Shown here: positions 9,505 through 19,428 of the stretch, piece after piece
How positions within the stretch are numbered: position 1 is the stretch's first letter
Layout: every line of letters starts with the position of its first letter
NCBI RefSeq assembly: GCF_016919165.1
Contig: NZ_JAFFPS010000064.1
Span: 62,001 to 126,000 of the forward strand
Direction of reading: 5' to 3'
Origin: Leptospira chreensis
Lineage (GTDB): Bacteria > Spirochaetota > Leptospiria > Leptospirales > Leptospiraceae
DNA length: 64,000 nt
Made by a program: the position numbers and the translations under genes
The notes under the pieces: model-generated
Seen by the model: the letters and a program-made list of their open reading frames with translations, nothing else
What the model was told of the DNA's origin: nothing
Databases searched by the model: none

Positions 9505-9520
9505 AAATTAGGGTGGGTTT

Positions 9521-9820
9521 ATGTGGTTACTCATCTTACATTTGCTCGCACTTTTTGCCTTTGTCCTACTCTATAGCTTCCGATTCCGAAAATTAGTGCC
9601 AAATCCCCAGGATGGCATCCTCTTAGAAATCCAAGCCGCCACAAAAGACTGGAAATCCACTCCCTATTTGGTCCTCCTCATCGGTTTTGCCCTCTTCCTC
9701 CTCCTTCCCCTGACTCTGGGATTCGCCTTCTTCCTCCAGACCGATGCGAATGTCATTGTTGTCATCGTTTGGATCATTTGGGCCTACAATTGGAGTAAAT
9801 ACACGTTCTGGAGAGAATAA
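9521..9820 (+). CDS. Small membrane protein of unknown function
   Basis: A 99-residue protein with three hydrophobic stretches (about 1-20, 47-69 and 75-92). The ATG at 9521 has a GGGTGGG ribosome site directly upstream. It follows the UbiA-like gene by 16 bp and probably shares its transcript. I recognise no family. The C-terminus ends in an aromatic and basic tail. Its length, spacing and codon use suit a real gene. Confidence 0.6.
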   Translation: MWLLILHLLALFAFVLLYSFRFRKLVPNPQDGILLEIQAATKDWKSTPYLVLLIGFALFLLLPLTLGFAFFLQTDANVIVVIVWIIWAYNWSKYTFWRE

Positions 9821-9887
9821 TTTACTTCCCTTATCACTTCGCTCCCGTTTTCTGGTCTTAGGTAATCCACGATAACGGGGTTAAGGA

Positions 9888-10649
9888 ATGAAAATTGTTG
9901 TTCTAGTAAAGCAGGTTCCGGACACGGAAACCAATATCAAGGTCGGTGACAAATCGATCAACGAAGCTGGCGTAAAATGGATCATCTCTCCTTATGATGA
10001 ATTTGCGATCGAAGAAGGAATCAGAATTCGTGAAAAAAGCGGTGGAGAAGTCATCGCAGTGTCCCTCGGTCCAGACCGTGCAGTCGAAGCTCTTCGCACT
10101 GCTTACGCTATGGGTGTGGACAGAGCCGTTCATGTAAAAGTGGATGACTATGTAACTTTTGATTCTACATACACTTCCGAACTTCTTGCAAATCTGATCA
10201 AAGCAGAAAACGCAGATGTAGTCATCGGTGGTCGTCAATCAATCGACACTGACAGCTCACAAGTTGTTGTTCAAATTGCAGAGAGATTAAATGTTCCTCA
10301 CGTAGCTATGGCCCTCAAACTTGAGTTTGACGGAAACAAAGTAACTGCAACTCGAGAAATCGAAGGTGGAACTGAAGTCATCGAAACTTCTGCTCCTCTA
10401 GCAGTGACTGCGCAAAAAGGTTTGAATGAACCAAGATACCCAAGTTTAAAAGGTATCATGTCTGCGAAGAAAAAACCGGTAGATGTTAAAAAACCGGAAG
10501 AACTCGGAGCAACAGGATCTAAACTCGAAGTAGTATCTCTTGAACCACCTCCTCCACGTATCGCTGGTCGAAAACTGGAAGCAGCAGATGCACAAGGTTT
10601 TGCATCTCAACTTGTAAAAGCTCTTCGCGAAGAAGCGAAGGTCATCTAA
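9888..10649 (+). CDS. etfB: Electron transfer flavoprotein, beta subunit
   Basis: Beta subunit of the heterodimeric ETF, which accepts electrons from acyl-CoA dehydrogenases and passes them on, normally to ETF:quinone oxidoreductase. It has 253 residues, standard for EtfB. It opens with MKIVVLVKQVPDTE and contains the AMP-binding and signature region with VIGGRQSIDTDSSQV and the basic segment REIEGGTEVIETSAP. The ATG at 9888 has GGGGTTAAGG upstream. It is 10 bp ahead of etfA and starts a long same-strand run. Two acyl-CoA dehydrogenases in this window are plausible partners. Confidence 0.95.
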   Translation: MKIVVLVKQVPDTETNIKVGDKSINEAGVKWIISPYDEFAIEEGIRIREKSGGEVIAVSLGPDRAVEALRTAYAMGVDRAVHVKVDDYVTFDSTYTSELLANLIKAENADVVIGGRQSIDTDSSQVVVQIAERLNVPHVAMALKLEFDGNKVTATREIEGGTEVIETSAPLAVTAQKGLNEPRYPSLKGIMSAKKKPVDVKKPEELGATGSKLEVVSLEPPPPRIAGRKLEAADAQGFASQLVKALREEAKVI

Positions 10650-10659
10650 GGAGACGAAC

Positions 10660-11619
10660 ATGGCTGATGTTTTAGTAGTTGGTGAATTAAAAAACGGCGA
10701 ACTTAAAAAAATCTCAAAAGAACTTACCTCTGCAGCTCGCAAAATTGCGGACTCCATTGGTGGTAAAGTTCATACAGTAATCATTACTGACAACGTAGAT
10801 ACGTTTGCTGGTGATCTAAAAGCGGTTGGTGCTGATACAGTCATCGGCGCGAACCTTGGTGAATTTTCTCCTGAAGGTTATGCAAATGGAATTTTTGCAA
10901 TCATCCAAGAGAAAAAACCAGCAGTGGTTCTTTTACCACACTCCGCACAAGGAAAAGAATACTCTGCAAGAGTAGCGATCAAAGCAAATGCTGGTATCGT
11001 TGCTGATGCTGTATCTCTTTCTGTTGACGGTGGTAAAGTAGTAGCAAAGAAACCGATTTACTCTGGAAAAGCGTATGCAAATTTCAAAGTAACTTCTGAC
11101 ATCCAAATCTTTACAGTGCGTGCAAACTCCCAAGAAGTAACTCCAAAAGACGGAGCGGGTGCTGTTGAAAAATCTGGTGCTGCAGCTGGTGAAGTAAGAA
11201 CGAAGTCTCTTTCTAAAGATCTTTCTGGTGGAAACAAAGTGCAACTTGCTGATGCTTCTATCATTGTATCTGGCGGACGCGGAATCAAAGGACCAGAAAA
11301 CTGGCCTATCATCCAAGACCTAGCAGACACACTCGGTGCAGCACTTGGTGCTTCTCGAGCAACTGTAGATGCAGGATGGATTTCTCACGCCCACCAAGTA
11401 GGACAAACAGGTAAAACTGTCTCCCCTAACTGTTACATTGCTTGCGGTATCTCCGGAGCCATCCAACATTTAGCGGGTATGGGATCTTCTAAATACATCG
11501 TTGCCATCAATAAAGATGGAGACGCTCCTATTTTCAAAGTAGCGACTTACGGTGTGGTTGCAGACCTTTTTGAAGTAGTGCCTGCACTCACTTCTGAGTT
11601 CAAAAAAGTATTGGGTTAA
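10660..11619 (+). CDS. etfA: Electron transfer flavoprotein, alpha subunit
   Basis: FAD-carrying subunit of ETF. It has 319 residues, the usual length. The C-terminal FAD-binding domain has the signatures [46 protein letters not shown] and the closing [12 protein letters not shown]. The ribosome site AAGGAG precedes the ATG by 8 nt. It is coupled to etfB, 10 bp away. An 8-bp perfect hairpin spans its stop codon and may mark transcript processing or partial termination before the LolA-like gene. Confidence 0.95.
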   Translation: MADVLVVGELKNGELKKISKELTSAARKIADSIGGKVHTVIITDNVDTFAGDLKAVGADTVIGANLGEFSPEGYANGIFAIIQEKKPAVVLLPHSAQGKEYSARVAIKANAGIVADAVSLSVDGGKVVAKKPIYSGKAYANFKVTSDIQIFTVRANSQEVTPKDGAGAVEKSGAAAGEVRTKSLSKDLSGGNKVQLADASIIVSGGRGIKGPENWPIIQDLADTLGAALGASRATVDAGWISHAHQVGQTGKTVSPNCYIACGISGAIQHLAGMGSSKYIVAINKDGDAPIFKVATYGVVADLFEVVPALTSEFKKVLG

Positions 11620-11629
11620 TTCCCAATAC
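11608..11629. other. Perfect hairpin spanning the etfA stop codon
   Basis: GTATTGGG at 11608-11615 and CCCAATAC at 11622-11629 are perfectly complementary around a 6-nt loop that contains the etfA stop. No T-tract follows, so it is not a classical terminator. It may be an RNA-processing or 3'-end-stabilising hairpin between etfA and the next gene. Confidence 0.5.
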
Positions 11630-11642
11630 GAACCTTCGTCCT

Positions 11643-12224
11643 TTGAGGAATTTCCTTCCAAAATTTACGATTGTTCTCTTTTTCTCTGTCCAAACGGGTA
11701 ACCTTTGGGCAGAGGAAGGAAGAGATCGCCTAAACGCCGTCATTGGCAAAATGAATTCCCTAGAAAGTTTTCGCGCCTCGGTAACCATCAATGGTGGACT
11801 GACAGGTGTCGTTTCCTTCAAAAGCCCTAACCAACTCCACGTTCGTTTTGGCGATGGAAGGATCATTTCCTCCAACGGTCGAATTCTGTGGTTTTACAAT
11901 CCAGACTCCTCCATTGCCGGAAAACAGGATCTAAAAGGTACCTCGGGCGGACTCGGTGGACTTTTATCCGGATACGAAAATGTGACGGTAAGTGGCAGAA
12001 CTTTTCGTCTAACCTCCAATACGAAGCGGTATAATGAAATTATCCTGGTTGTTTCCGATAATGACCTACCTCGTGTACTCAAAATGAAACGTTCCGATGA
12101 AGAAATAACCGAAGTGGCCTTCTCTGGCATAGCTACGAATATTGGTCTTGGAACCGGACTATTCAACTTCCAACCTCCCACAAGCTCACAGATTGTTGAG
12201 AACCCTCTCAACCAAAAGGAGTGA
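11643..12224 (+). CDS. LolA-like outer membrane lipoprotein carrier protein
   Basis: Probable periplasmic lipoprotein chaperone of the LolA/LolB fold, 193 residues. An N-terminal signal peptide (about 1-23) is followed by a beta-rich domain. The pattern of a long helix (RLNAVIGKMNSLESFRASV) leading into strands, then SSNGRILWFYNPDSS, is typical of LolA (the segment usually reads D/G-x-x-WxYxP). The start appears to be a TTG at 11643, with no strong ribosome site. It lies 23 bp after etfA, and its stop region overlaps the start of the next gene. In an organism rich in lipoproteins, a LolA function is reasonable. Exact orthology is not proven. Confidence 0.7.
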   Translation: MRNFLPKFTIVLFFSVQTGNLWAEEGRDRLNAVIGKMNSLESFRASVTINGGLTGVVSFKSPNQLHVRFGDGRIISSNGRILWFYNPDSSIAGKQDLKGTSGGLGGLLSGYENVTVSGRTFRLTSNTKRYNEIILVVSDNDLPRVLKMKRSDEEITEVAFSGIATNIGLGTGLFNFQPPTSSQIVENPLNQKE

Positions 12225-12226
12225 TT

Positions 12227-14203
12227 GTGACTCCAGTCTCCCGTACAGAAGCTCACCGCGTTTTTGCCGATTTGTATCGTAAAACACGGACACCGGAACA
12301 CCAACAGCTTATCGATGAGGCCATCTTAAAATCGAATGATGTATTTATACGCATTGACCTCATCCGTAAAGTCGATGAGGACTTTGAAAGCAAAAACAAA
12401 CCAAAAAAAGAAGACAGTCGTGATCGTGGACTCCCGGAAAGGGAACAACCAAGAAGAGAAGTCATTTCTCGACCTGAAACTCCCGAACCTAAACCCAAAC
12501 GTTCGAGTGATTTGGTTACCATCGACAGTGCCAAACAAAAACAAAACCCGGCAAAAAAAAGAGCCATCGAACAAAGACAAGGTGGTGGTGGCCTACTTGC
12601 TGGTCTTTTCGGCGGTGGTGCGGGAAGTGTAAACAATTCCATTGGAAAGTTTGGAAAAGAAACAGGAACCATAGACATTGGTCTTTTTGGTCGTAACCCT
12701 GTAATTTCCAATAATGTAGAAAAACTCTTTCGTGGTATGAAAGAAGATGTTCTCATCCCCACGATCCAAGCCCTTCGTGTTTCGGAACAACAAGGTTGGA
12801 GGATCTGGACTCCCCTTGTTTATAATATCATCAATAATTTTAATAAGTTCTTCAATTCCTTTGCATCTCTAGACGCCCTAATTTTGGATAAAATTTCTGC
12901 TGATATCTTTTTGGAACGTTCCTTAAAGATGCAGATGTTTTACGTAAGATTTCTCCAAAGAAATGATGCAAGTGACATCATTCTTTCTAACCTCCCAGAC
13001 ATCGTAAAGATGGATGAAAAACTCACACCAAAACTGAGTAAAATTATGGAAGGTGTGAACTACGCGCTCAATCTAGAAAACAACAAACCTAGATTATCGG
13101 AAGCAATCACTGCATTTTATATAGTAGCAAAAAAGAAAATGTTCACCTGGCCGGAAATCATTACGGACTTACGAGTTCCCGCCATCCAAGAACATAAATT
13201 CCAAGCAGCAAGGGAAATCCAAAAAGAAGTGGAGATCACTGTTGCAAAAATCTCTGACGATATCAATACAAGATCCTTCAAAAGAGAAGAACTACAAAAC
13301 CTAAGATCTAGATACTTCTCTATCGATGATAAAGGAAAAATCAGTTTTGATTTTTTGAATGTGGTTGTTGACGATTTTATGGCTCATCATATGCCAGAGT
13401 CAGCCAAAAGCCAAACCGTCAAAAACAGTTTTAAATCCCAACCGCATAGACTGGTTTATTTATTACTTCGAGATTTACAAACCGTATACATCAACTTAAT
13501 TGAAGGATATGTTCGCCTTGGTGACAAAAACCAAAACCAAGAACTTCTTCTCATCCAACCAGGCCTTTTCCGGAACGAAATTGACCAACTGAATTCCCTC
13601 GTTCGAACCATTGATAATTTTAATAAAAAATTCCCGAGTTTCCAATATAGTTTCCAACAGTATGGAATGGACAATAGCACGGGTAATGCGGCAAACGACC
13701 AAATTGCCGGACCGATAGTCCAGGCCTTACAAGAAGCTTCTGAGTTTTTTGGAAGTTTTGCCGGAAAACTCAATATCATTGTGGAAAACCATTTGATGGC
13801 GAAAGTCACCGAATCCAAAGGGAAAGGAAACGATAAAATTGCCTCCACAAAAGACAAAGTCATCGAAGAAGTTAAAATTGCCCAAAGATTCATTCCCCAT
13901 TTTGATAAAGCCGTAGTCGCCAAAGAACGAATCAACGGAATCAAAGTAGAAGATGTCTTCATCCAATTCACAAAATATTTGTACAATTATGCAGTGATCT
14001 TTAAAGATCAAGCAACCACATCAAAACTCACAGCACATCGCAAAATTGAACAAGAACTGATCAAACTCAATAAAGAATACGAAAGGCTTACTTACTCCAG
14101 TTTCCAGAAAGACGGTAGTGGTGAAAATCCGGGCTCCGAATCTTCAGAAAACAAAGAACCTTCTGATCCTATAGACCTTTCCGATACAGAAGGAGAAACA
14201 TGA
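12227..14203 (+). CDS. Large soluble protein of unknown function
   Basis: A 658-residue protein from the GTG at 12227. The ribosome site AAAAGGAG ends at 12221 and gives better spacing to this GTG than to the in-frame GTG at 12221. The N-terminal 120 residues are charged, proline-rich and probably disordered. A short glycine-rich hydrophobic patch ([15 protein letters not shown]) follows. The remaining 500 residues are mainly helical and acidic-basic, with no family I can name. There is no signal peptide. It is translationally coupled to the LolA-like gene before it and overlaps trpS by 4 bp (ATGA). Placement in an operon with housekeeping genes suggests a conserved Leptospira protein, possibly cytoplasmic. 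Confidence 0.7.
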   Translation: MTPVSRTEAHRVFADLYRKTRTPEHQQLIDEAILKSNDVFIRIDLIRKVDEDFESKNKPKKEDSRDRGLPEREQPRREVISRPETPEPKPKRSSDLVTIDSAKQKQNPAKKRAIEQRQGGGGLLAGLFGGGAGSVNNSIGKFGKETGTIDIGLFGRNPVISNNVEKLFRGMKEDVLIPTIQALRVSEQQGWRIWTPLVYNIINNFNKFFNSFASLDALILDKISADIFLERSLKMQMFYVRFLQRNDASDIILSNLPDIVKMDEKLTPKLSKIMEGVNYALNLENNKPRLSEAITAFYIVAKKKMFTWPEIITDLRVPAIQEHKFQAAREIQKEVEITVAKISDDINTRSFKREELQNLRSRYFSIDDKGKISFDFLNVVVDDFMAHHMPESAKSQTVKNSFKSQPHRLVYLLLRDLQTVYINLIEGYVRLGDKNQNQELLLIQPGLFRNEIDQLNSLVRTIDNFNKKFPSFQYSFQQYGMDNSTGNAANDQIAGPIVQALQEASEFFGSFAGKLNIIVENHLMAKVTESKGKGNDKIASTKDKVIEEVKIAQRFIPHFDKAVVAKERINGIKVEDVFIQFTKYLYNYAVIFKDQATTSKLTAHRKIEQELIKLNKEYERLTYSSFQKDGSGENPGSESSENKEPSDPIDLSDTEGET

Positions 14204-15168
14204 GAGTCCTGACTGGCTTACAACCCTCCGGAAAACTCCACTTAGGTAATTATTTTTCAGCGATCAAAAAAATCTTGGATTACCAATCCACAGAAGACTT
14301 ATTTCTTTTTATCGCAAACTTACATGCACTCACCACTTTCCGCTCCAAAGAAGAACTAAAGGATTTCACATTGGAATGTGCGATCGACTTACTAGCGCTT
14401 GGTGTTGATCCAAAAAAGTCTGTATTTTGGATTCAAAGTGATGTTCCAGAAGTGACAGAACTCACTTGGTATTTGTCTCAATCCATTACTGTTTCTCAAT
14501 TACAACTAGCTCATTCTTTTAAAGACAAAGTGGCGAAAGGATTTGTTCCTGGTGCTGGACTTTTCACTTATCCCATTCTTATGGCAAGTGACATCCTACT
14601 TTTTTCTGCAGAAAAAATCCCCGTAGGAAAAGACCAAAAACAACATTTGGAATTTGCCCGTGACATTGCAGAAAGATTCAATACACAATTTGGGCCTGCC
14701 TTAACCATCCCAGAACCTGATATCGACGAAAACACAGCCACAGTTCCTGGTGTGGACGGGGCAAAGATGTCCAAGTCTTATAAAAACACCATCGACTTCT
14801 TTGGAACCGAAAAAGAGATCAAAAAGAAAGTGATGTCTATCGTAAGTGATTCCAAAGCCGTAGAAGAACCAAAAGACCCTGAAACATCTGTTATCTTCCA
14901 AATCCATTCTCTTTTTCTTTCACCTTCCGAAAAAGAAACGCAAATAGAAAAATACAAACGTGGGGGCGCAGGTTACGGGGATCTAAAAAAAGATCTTTTG
15001 GATTCGATTCTAAACCACTTTGCTCCTTACCGAACCAAAAGAGAAGAACTCGCACAAAACCTAGACTATGTGCACCAAGTTCTAAAAGAAGGAAAGGAAA
15101 AAGCAAGAGCGGTTGCACAAACAAAAATCGAAGACCTGAGAAAAACCTTAGGCATCTATCCTTTCTAA
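14200..15168 (+). CDS. trpS: Tryptophanyl-tRNA synthetase
   Basis: Class I aminoacyl-tRNA synthetase charging tRNA-Trp. It has 322 residues, the usual bacterial length. The HIGH-type signature is HLGN at 14-17, preceded by PSGKL; the KMSKS loop is exact at 189-193. The middle contains the tryptophan-binding region around [12 protein letters not shown] and the [18 protein letters not shown] helix. The ATG overlaps the previous stop by 4 bp and has an AAGGAGA ribosome site inside the upstream gene. Expression is thus tied to that of the unknown 658-residue protein. Confidence 0.95.
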   Translation: MRVLTGLQPSGKLHLGNYFSAIKKILDYQSTEDLFLFIANLHALTTFRSKEELKDFTLECAIDLLALGVDPKKSVFWIQSDVPEVTELTWYLSQSITVSQLQLAHSFKDKVAKGFVPGAGLFTYPILMASDILLFSAEKIPVGKDQKQHLEFARDIAERFNTQFGPALTIPEPDIDENTATVPGVDGAKMSKSYKNTIDFFGTEKEIKKKVMSIVSDSKAVEEPKDPETSVIFQIHSLFLSPSEKETQIEKYKRGGAGYGDLKKDLLDSILNHFAPYRTKREELAQNLDYVHQVLKEGKEKARAVAQTKIEDLRKTLGIYPF

Positions 15169-15210
15169 TTTCTAAAGAACCAAAACCCATCATTTTCTAC
15201 CTACTTCTGT

Positions 15211-17046
15211 ATGAAGCAGGAGATCTACCTTCTCCCCAGAGCCGATTTCAGTTGGTTCTGTTTGGGAATTTGCGGGGCCGCATTCCTTCTCAAACTGGGA
15301 ATGAAAATTCCCGGATTTCATTCTCTCTTAATTTTAGTTTTCCTATCTTTATTCATTCTCTATACCTTCACTCCCCCCTTCCTCCCCCGCATTCCAAACA
15401 AAAGAATTTATCTTTTTCTTTTCGCATCCATTCTTTTTTTGTTATTTGCCAACATTCATTCAGGCCCCAGGGTTCGAACCACCCATCCGCTCTTTCGTTC
15501 GTATTTAGAAACCCAACTAAAACAATCCCCTCTCAGTAAGTTAGAATCAAGGATCGTGATGGGTTTTGTGACGGGATCCACAAAAGAAATTCCTCGCAGT
15601 TTCAAAGACTTAAGTAAAGAATCAGGAATCCTTCATTTGTTTGCGGCCTCCGGTCTCCACTTAGGAATTTTTATTGGTTCCTTACAATTTTTGGGAAACC
15701 TTTGTTTTCCGAAAAGAAAATGGATATCCATTATACTTTCATTAGGCGGTGGTTTTCTTTATTTGGCGGCTCTGGACTTTCCTGTTTCTTTTTTACGTGC
15801 CTATCTATTTGTTTTTTTATCCCTTGTGGCTTCTTTGTTTTTCAGAAAGATTGGACCTGCGGATTTACTTACCATCTCCTCTGCCACAATAGCCTTCTTT
15901 TTGTTTTATGATTTTTTAAGTATTGGGTTTTTATTATCCTTTGGGGCTGTATTTGGGATATTTTTTCTAAAACCTAGTTTTGACAATATCCTCCTTCCCA
16001 AATCCAAATCGTTTTGGAAAGAAAACCTCCACTTAACACTAGCTTGTTCTCTTAGTACCTTTCCGGTTTTGGTATATTTCTTTCGTTCCTTTTCTTTTGG
16101 GGGGATTGGAATCAATTTGATTTTGGTTCCTTTGGCGGGAATCCTTCTTCCCATACTCTATTTAAGTTTTCTTTTGCAGTCCTTGGTTCCCTCCTTTCTC
16201 CTGAATGAACTTTCTTCTTGGATCTGGATTCCCGCTTCTTTTGTTTTGTCTATCTTCTTAAAACTTTTTCAAGAATTGGCAAGTTTCGGTAGAGCCTATA
16301 AAACCTGGGCCACCTCTCAAGAAGGACTCTGTTTGGTTTCGATCCTAATTCTTTTCACTTTCACACTTTACCCCAGACTTCGGTTTTTAAAATACACATC
16401 CCTCCAAACCTCACTTTACCTTTTGCCAATTTTGTTTTTGTTCACTTCCTATTTTTTTCCCCTACCGCAATTTCCTTATTTAGAAACCAAACTCAGAAAG
16501 GGAAACCTTTCCATCCAACAAGGTGACCATTTGTATCTCTTTGGAAATTGTTATGCAAAAGGAATGACTGAACCGACCCCAGGTCTTCCCCCACCCAAAT
16601 CCATTTCCTTTGAATCGGAATCTTGTCTAAAAGGAATTTTATCTTTAATGAAAAAACACCAAATAACGAATGTTTACTGGCATGGATCTAAAAAATCCTT
16701 GGAATTGGAATGGATGACTCAATTCCAACTTCCCATAAAACCAATGGAAAAAGAAATCCTTGGGGCAAAAATGAACCCACTCTTTTCCATCATACGGTTT
16801 GATGGAAATCCTAAGGAGGTAGACCGGTTTTTAAAACAAACAAAACAGGCTGACCAATCGAAAACCAACCCCAATTGGAAGGGAATCCTCCTTTTGGACT
16901 TTCCTCCTTGGAAAAAAAAGGAAGCGAAAGAATGGATCCAATACCAAAAACTACTTGGGATTTCCACTGCCTGGAAAATGATACTCGTTGAGGAAACTTT
17001 TGAAATCCCCTTACGCGACCATATCCAATATCCAAACCTTCTTTGA
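15211..17046 (+). CDS. comEC: ComEC/Rec2-family membrane protein
   Basis: Inner membrane channel protein of the natural-competence DNA uptake family. It has 611 residues. The N-terminal third has helices and a short extracytoplasmic domain. The competence-domain signature is HLFAASGLHLGIFIG at about 142-156, followed by some eight membrane helices. The C-terminal 190 residues are soluble, but no HxHxDH metallo-beta-lactamase motif is present, unlike long ComEC proteins. The ATG at 15211 has no clear ribosome site. It overlaps rsmA by 47 bp. Whether this organism takes up DNA is unknown. Confidence 0.82.
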   Translation: MKQEIYLLPRADFSWFCLGICGAAFLLKLGMKIPGFHSLLILVFLSLFILYTFTPPFLPRIPNKRIYLFLFASILFLLFANIHSGPRVRTTHPLFRSYLETQLKQSPLSKLESRIVMGFVTGSTKEIPRSFKDLSKESGILHLFAASGLHLGIFIGSLQFLGNLCFPKRKWISIILSLGGGFLYLAALDFPVSFLRAYLFVFLSLVASLFFRKIGPADLLTISSATIAFFLFYDFLSIGFLLSFGAVFGIFFLKPSFDNILLPKSKSFWKENLHLTLACSLSTFPVLVYFFRSFSFGGIGINLILVPLAGILLPILYLSFLLQSLVPSFLLNELSSWIWIPASFVLSIFLKLFQELASFGRAYKTWATSQEGLCLVSILILFTFTLYPRLRFLKYTSLQTSLYLLPILFLFTSYFFPLPQFPYLETKLRKGNLSIQQGDHLYLFGNCYAKGMTEPTPGLPPPKSISFESESCLKGILSLMKKHQITNVYWHGSKKSLELEWMTQFQLPIKPMEKEILGAKMNPLFSIIRFDGNPKEVDRFLKQTKQADQSKTNPNWKGILLLDFPPWKKKEAKEWIQYQKLLGISTAWKMILVEETFEIPLRDHIQYPNLL

Positions 17047-17875
17047 AGCCAAAGGCATTCGAGCACAAAAGAAATTTGGGCAAAACTTCCTCATCGACCA
17101 AAACATAGTCAATTTTATCGTCAATTCCACCGAACCACTGCTAAGTGACGAATCCACAGTCCTTGCAGAAATTGGAATTGGACTGGGAACTCTAACCTAC
17201 CCCGTCCTCGGTTTAGATAAAAAGACTTATCTTTTCGAAATCGACAACGCCTACATCCAATTAACCAAAGAAGAAATTTTACCTCAGTTTCCGAAAGCAG
17301 TGCTTTTTGAAGGAGATGCTTTAGAAAACCTATTCCATATCTATCAGGAAAAGGTATTTGTGTATGGAAATTTACCTTACCACCTAACAACAGAAATCAT
17401 CAACACTCTAGTCATCCACTGTCGCCATTTCCAAGGTGGGATTTTTATGGTGCAAAAGGAATTTGCGGAACGACTTGTCAAAGAAACCTCTTCCCTATCG
17501 GTCTTTCTCTCTGCTTTTTGCGAAGTGAAGTATTTAAAAACTGTCCACAAAAACTGTTTTTTTCCCATTCCAAAAATCCACTCGGCTCTCATCCTTCTCA
17601 GTCCCAAAAAAGAAACGCCGAACCAGTGGAAACTCACAACCGACAAGGAAGTGGAGTTTTGGTCACGTATGCTTCGTACTTTGTTTTGGGGAAAACGAAA
17701 ACAAATCCAAGTAAGCCTTCGGGAATCTCCCTTTTCAGCAGACGAAAAATTCCGCGAAGCTCTGGGAATGGCCATCCAATCCGCGGGACTCCCTCCCACG
17801 GCCAGACCGGAAGAATTGAACCGTGAACAATTTCTGACTTTGGGTCAACATTTACTTGACCATTTGTCAAAATGA
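17000..17875 (+). CDS. rsmA: 16S rRNA adenine dimethyltransferase
   Basis: KsgA/RsmA, dimethylating two adjacent adenines at the 3' end of 16S rRNA during 30S maturation. The family hallmark KKFGQNFLIDQNIV is near the N-terminus. The SAM motif I is AEIGIGLGTLTYPVL, and motif IV is GNLPYHLTTEII. A TTG at 17000 is chosen as the start (291 residues) because GAGGAAA at 16990-16996 is correctly placed. A TTG at 16988 would use no ribosome site. The start lies inside comEC, so translation is probably coupled. A fatty acid hydroxylase-family gene follows after 18 bp. Confidence 0.93.
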   Translation: MKSPYATISNIQTFFEAKGIRAQKKFGQNFLIDQNIVNFIVNSTEPLLSDESTVLAEIGIGLGTLTYPVLGLDKKTYLFEIDNAYIQLTKEEILPQFPKAVLFEGDALENLFHIYQEKVFVYGNLPYHLTTEIINTLVIHCRHFQGGIFMVQKEFAERLVKETSSLSVFLSAFCEVKYLKTVHKNCFFPIPKIHSALILLSPKKETPNQWKLTTDKEVEFWSRMLRTLFWGKRKQIQVSLRESPFSADEKFREALGMAIQSAGLPPTARPEELNREQFLTLGQHLLDHLSK

Positions 17876-17893
17876 TGTCAAAATTACTCCGCC

Positions 17894-19135
17894 ATGTTCG
17901 AGAATTTTACACCTCCGCCCATTGTCACCTATGCCATCCCTGTATTCTTCCTCCTGATTGGGATCGAAGTCTACATTGGTTACCGAAAAAATAAGGCCCT
18001 CTACCGGCTGAATGATTCCATTGCCGACCTAAGTACGGGAATCATATCGCAAATCTGGGGACTTTTCCAAAAGGGAATTGGACTCTTTGCTTATTTCTAT
18101 GTTTATGAGCACTTTCGTTTTTTTGAATTTGCCATGACGAACCCTTGGGCTTGGGTCCTTTGTATTGTCGGCCAAGACTTCTGTTACTACTGGTCCCACC
18201 GTTTGGCCCATGAAGTGAACATCCTTTGGGCAGGACATGTCATCCACCACCATAGTGAAGAATACAATTTGGTTGTGGCTCTCAGACAAACTGGACTCGG
18301 CGGAATCGTTTCTTGGATCTTCTATGTTCCTTTGGCCCTCGTTGGATTCCATCCTTGGATGTATTTGGCTAGCGGACAAATCAACCTCATCTACCAATTT
18401 TGGGTGCATACCAAAGCTGTGGGTAAAATTGGAAAGATTGGAGAATACATTCTATCCACTCCTTCCCACCACCGTGTCCACCATGCGATCAACCCCATCT
18501 ATATCGATAAAAACCATGGGGGAATCTTTATTATCTTTGATCGGATGTTTGGAACTTTCCGGGAAGAAACAGAACCTTGCGTTTATGGAACGGTAAAACC
18601 TCTCAAAAGTTTCAATCCTGTCTATGCCAACTTTCATTATTATTGGGAACTGATCAAACAAGCCGCCAGTGCCCCTTATTTCTTAGATAAAATTCGGGTC
18701 TTTTTCAAACCACCAGGCTGGTATCCCAGGGAAGGAAAAAATCCTTCTGGATTTTTACCGATCCCGGAAGTAAGTCCCGCGAGTTTCCATAAGTATGATC
18801 CGAAACCTCCGTCCGAAGTGAGAACCTATACCACGACCTGGTTTGTTTTGGTATTACTTTTGTCCTTTTCCTTCCTACTCTTTGTCGCGAAGTTCTCCCT
18901 CATCTCACAAATCCTTGTGACTCTTTGGGTGACATTTTCCCTTGTGGCGATCAACGCTCTGATCGAAGGGAAATCTTGGGCAGGAGCGATGGAAATTGGA
19001 CGCCTTCTCTTTGGATTTCTCGTGATTGCCTACTTTGATGTGGGTTGGGCGTACTATGTGATCGGTATTGTTTGTCTCCTCGTCGCAGGAATCTACCTCT
19101 ACCGCACAAACGGCCAGAAAGCCCAAGCGGTCTGA
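17894..19135 (+). CDS. Sterol desaturase / fatty acid hydroxylase family membrane protein
   Basis: Di-iron membrane oxygenase of the fatty acid hydroxylase superfamily. It has 413 residues. The histidine boxes are present in order: HRLAHE (about 97-102), HVIHHHSEEYN (about 115-125) and HHRVHHAINP (about 195-204). Four or more hydrophobic helices flank them. A second hydrophobic block of about 100 residues at the C-terminus (about 310-405) is extra to the core domain and lacks histidine clusters. The substrate could be a sterol-like lipid, fatty acid or alkylglycerol; sequence does not say. It closes the long plus-strand run and is followed by a strong hairpin. Confidence 0.85.
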   Translation: MFENFTPPPIVTYAIPVFFLLIGIEVYIGYRKNKALYRLNDSIADLSTGIISQIWGLFQKGIGLFAYFYVYEHFRFFEFAMTNPWAWVLCIVGQDFCYYWSHRLAHEVNILWAGHVIHHHSEEYNLVVALRQTGLGGIVSWIFYVPLALVGFHPWMYLASGQINLIYQFWVHTKAVGKIGKIGEYILSTPSHHRVHHAINPIYIDKNHGGIFIIFDRMFGTFREETEPCVYGTVKPLKSFNPVYANFHYYWELIKQAASAPYFLDKIRVFFKPPGWYPREGKNPSGFLPIPEVSPASFHKYDPKPPSEVRTYTTTWFVLVLLLSFSFLLFVAKFSLISQILVTLWVTFSLVAINALIEGKSWAGAMEIGRLLFGFLVIAYFDVGWAYYVIGIVCLLVAGIYLYRTNGQKAQAV

Positions 19136-19169
19136 CCTAAAGTTCTCGCTAAGGATAGAATTTATTTCC

Positions 19170-19205
19170 CATCTTCCTCCCAGAATTCCCTCTGGTAGGA
19201 AGATG
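19170..19205 (+). terminator. Strong hairpin after the hydroxylase-family gene
   Basis: CATCTTCCT/AGGAAGATG plus CCAGA/TCTGG form 14 base pairs with one mismatch and a 6-nt loop. It is 35 bp after the stop at 19135. No U-tract follows, so it may stop transcription poorly or protect the 3' end. It marks the end of the run that begins with etfB. Confidence 0.5.
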
Positions 19206-19330
19206 TCCTCCTTCCCTGCCGGAAACTCTTCGAAAAAATCCCTCCATCTCTCGCTAAACCTTGTTCTCTAATGATTTTGCCAAAAGAAAAACGAATGACC
19301 TGAAAACCAGTCTCAGTGTTATGTCACATA

Positions 19331-19401
19331 AATGCCATGTTTGGGGCGGATTTCCAGACCGTTCGCCTTGACCGAACGGGGTCTCGTGAGAATTTGGCAT
19401 T
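19331..19401 (+). other. Nested hairpin in the leader of the M23 peptidase gene
   Basis: An outer stem AATGCCA (19331-19337) with TGGCATT (19395-19401) encloses an inner hairpin. The inner hairpin pairs AGACCGTTCG (19356-19365) with CGAACGGGGTCT (19373-19384), having a 7-nt loop and a 2-nt bulge. It lies 27 nt before the start of the peptidase gene. It could be a structured leader RNA. I do not recognise a known riboswitch class, including the ydaO (c-di-AMP) type that controls some cell wall hydrolases. Confidence 0.45.
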
Positions 19402-19428
19402 GCACCATAGTTTTTGAGGCGAAATGAG

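Noticed and set aside
15467..15484. T-loop-like GGTTCGAACC suggesting a tRNA
   Set aside because: It is inside the comEC coding sequence and no cloverleaf can be formed around it.
19331..19401. Known riboswitch such as ydaO or cobalamin
   Set aside because: No matching conserved core sequence could be seen; reported only as an unassigned structure.
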